The position numbers and the translations under genes are program-made. Of a stretch of DNA of 15,849 nt, positions 14,445 to 15,849 are shown piece after piece. The DNA is from an uncultured Bacilli bacterium (GTDB lineage Bacteria; Bacillota_I; Bacilli_A; RF39; UBA660), in assembly GCA_947628325.1 (NCBI GenBank), contig CANQZL010000011.1, forward strand, positions 1 to 15,849, written 5' to 3'. The first letter of the stretch is position 1. The number at the start of each line of letters is the position of its first letter. Under the pieces are notes generated by a model. It made no database searches. It saw only the letters and a list, made by a program, of their open reading frames with translations, and had not been told where the DNA came from.

Positions 14445-15773
14445 ATGGATGAATTGTCTTCTTATGAAAAAGAACTGAAATTTTTAAATAAATTAGTATC
14501 GCTATGTATAAATAGTATTAGTTATTATTCGAAGTTTTTATTTACTAATATGAATACTTATTGGGATATTTATATAAATGAAGAAAATAGTGGTAAAAAG
14601 AGAAATATAGCATTAGAAAAATTAGAAAAAAGTATAGATAAATTAAAAGATAAAGTATATGGAGATGTAGGTAATTTAAATAAATTACTATTAAAAATAA
14701 ATGATGAAATATTTAGTAATTATGAAAATGATAAAGAAAAGAAAAATTTATGTCATGAAATTGATGAGTGTATTAATGAACGAGATATTTTAATTTATTT
14801 TATTTCCCTTTATAAGAAAATTGAACTTAAAAAAAATAAAATATTAAATAAAAAAAGAATTGATACAGAAAATAATCTTGAAGTAGGGGATATTCCAACT
14901 ATTAAGAGAACATATTGTGATAGTGATGGACATTGGTATGCAAATATAAGTATTAAAAATAATAATATTGTAATAGATAAAAAAAGGTTTGAGAAAGAAG
15001 TATTACTTTATAATAAATGTTTAGAAGATGGTAATTTAGTTTTTGTTGATTACGTGATAAACAAAAAGAAAATGTCACCATATGAAAAAAGAAGAAGAAA
15101 CTACATAAAGAGTATGTTTGAATTAGAAAAAAGAATTTTAGAGTTAAAAGATAAGAAAATTGATATGATTTATCCTTTAGACAAAGTATATGGATGTGCT
15201 AAAGATATTGTTGATAACTTGTATAAAGAATTATTTGATTATGTAGAAGAAAAAGATATATTGGATTCTTTAAAATTAATGACAATTGAAGCATATGGCT
15301 GTGAAAGGAAATTAAAAATATATAATGAAATTATTGAAAATTTTAATAAAATATATAATCAAGTTAATGATGACATAAAAGAAGAATTATATAATTATGC
15401 AATTTCTCTTAAAGAAGGAAAAGATTATAATTGTTTTAAAAAAATTGAGGGTGTTGTTCCTTTAGTTTCGGATTTATATAGTTTATTAAGTGAAAAAATA
15501 ATTAGAAATATAAATATTAATTTTAATTTTTATAAAAAAAATATGAGAAATTTAATTATTAAAACTTGTAATTATATGAGTATTGATGATTTAGTAAAGT
15601 TTTATTATGAGTTTAAAAGTAATTTGTTAAATAGAAAAATAAATAATGTTAATAATTTGACTAATGATTATGTAATTTTACAAAAAACTATTTGTGAATT
15701 AATAAGTAAAATAAATAATTTGGATATTAGAGCAATACCAAAAATGTATTTAAAGGAAGATATATATTTTTAG
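14445..15773 (+). CDS. Hypothetical Lys/Asn-rich helical protein, 442 aa
   Basis: No family is recognised. The protein looks cytoplasmic: no signal peptide and no hydrophobic run long enough for a membrane helix. It is rich in Lys, Asn, Ile and Glu with long charged helical stretches, for example residues about 45-150 and about 205-240, which could form coiled coils. They are separated by a short strand-like region around YCDSDGHWYANISIKNNN (about 162-180). Cysteines are scattered, with no metal-binding pattern. It has its own promoter and ends 40 nt before a hairpin terminator, so it is a single-gene unit. Codon use is even more A-rich than in the housekeeping genes, which fits either weak selection or acquired DNA. 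Function unknown. Confidence 0.6.
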   Translation: MDELSSYEKELKFLNKLVSLCINSISYYSKFLFTNMNTYWDIYINEENSGKKRNIALEKLEKSIDKLKDKVYGDVGNLNKLLLKINDEIFSNYENDKEKKNLCHEIDECINERDILIYFISLYKKIELKKNKILNKKRIDTENNLEVGDIPTIKRTYCDSDGHWYANISIKNNNIVIDKKRFEKEVLLYNKCLEDGNLVFVDYVINKKKMSPYEKRRRNYIKSMFELEKRILELKDKKIDMIYPLDKVYGCAKDIVDNLYKELFDYVEEKDILDSLKLMTIEAYGCERKLKIYNEIIENFNKIYNQVNDDIKEELYNYAISLKEGKDYNCFKKIEGVVPLVSDLYSLLSEKIIRNININFNFYKKNMRNLIIKTCNYMSIDDLVKFYYEFKSNLLNRKINNVNNLTNDYVILQKTICELISKINNLDIRAIPKMYLKEDIYF

Positions 15774-15785
15774 TTAAATCAATCT

Positions 15786-15824
15786 AAAGTGCACAATTAA
15801 GTGCAATAGGTATAAAAAAGTGCA
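15786..15824 (+). repeat. Three AAGTGCA copies ahead of the final terminator
   Basis: AAGTGCA occurs at 15787-15793, 15799-15805 and 15818-15824; the last two are both followed by AAT. The first is also part of the self-complementary GTGCAC. Each copy can in principle pair with TGCACTT at 15839-15845, so alternative stems are possible. Confidence 0.6.
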
Positions 15825-15849
15825 ATTATAAAAGAAAATGCACTTTTTT
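15814..15849 (+). terminator. Hairpin terminator at the window end
   Basis: AAAAAAGTGCA (15814-15824) pairs with TGCACTTTTTT (15839-15849) around a 14-nt A-rich loop; the right arm supplies the T-tract. The window ends here, so the T-run may continue. Two further upstream GTGCA copies could compete for the same right arm. Confidence 0.7.

Noticed and set aside
1..15849. Mycoplasma genetic code (TGA as Trp)
   Set aside because: TGA ends the genes at 6507 and 14357 at natural ends followed by intergenic signals, and all Trp codons seen are TGG.
1..15849. CRISPR array, insertion sequence, tRNA or rRNA gene
   Set aside because: No regularly spaced repeats, transposase-like frame, terminal inverted repeats or tRNA-like cloverleaf with a TTCRA-type arm were seen on either strand.

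Overview
The window is a very AT-rich stretch (roughly a quarter G+C by eye) with every convincing gene on the + strand, short intergenic gaps, purine-rich Shine-Dalgarno sites, AGA/TTA/AAA-dominated codon use and Firmicutes-type housekeeping proteins (TypA/BipA, LysS, CysS, YugP, FemAB). TGA is a real stop: it ends the 305-aa gene at 6507 and the femAB gene at 14357, and tryptophan is TGG throughout. This excludes the Mycoplasma/Spiroplasma code. A FemAB-type cross-bridge enzyme implies a peptidoglycan wall. My best guess is a small-genome, walled, low-GC Bacillota/Mollicutes-adjacent lineage, such as an uncultured gut Bacilli/RF39-like or Clostridia-like bacterium. The taxon is inferred, not proven.

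Layout. (1) 1-1971: promoter region and typA/bipA. (2) 2023-6507: an accessory block between two housekeeping genes. It holds a HipA-like-fold protein; two tandem A-B pairs of small helical proteins with an ESX/WXG100-like look (2947-3851 and 3896-4531); and a terminator- and promoter-separated pair of overlapping paralogues of unknown family (4623-6507). (3) 6562-12043: lysS, a multi-spanning YfcC/DcuC-like carrier, a stand-alone Clp N-domain protein, cysS and a YugP-type membrane zinc metallopeptidase. The order lysS - Clp N-domain - cysS resembles the conserved Bacillota lysS-ctsR-mcsAB-clpC-...-cysS neighbourhood and may be a remnant of it. (4) 12130-14357: a two-gene unit coding for a single-pass membrane protein with two CX6C-bearing repeats and a FemAB aminoacyl transferase. 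(5) 14445-15773: an unrecognised 442-aa Lys/Asn-rich helical protein, followed by a GTGCA-repeat hairpin terminator that ends the window.

Transcription appears to be organised as many short units. Most units end in an AT-rich hairpin plus T-tract that often includes the stop codon. A TGn-TATAAT-type extended -10 promoter follows within a few dozen bases, then an AGGTG/GGAGG ribosome site. Apparent co-transcribed groups are 2947-4531, 4623-6507, cysS-yugP and 12130-14357. The least explained part is the 2947-4531 double pair: two diverged copies of the same two-gene module, with a shared IVQSF-x3-SG-x-FG signature in the first gene and a conserved Trp plus AVE-x-AND signature in the second. 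No type VII secretion ATPase or LXG toxin is visible in this window, so a secretion role is only a hypothesis.
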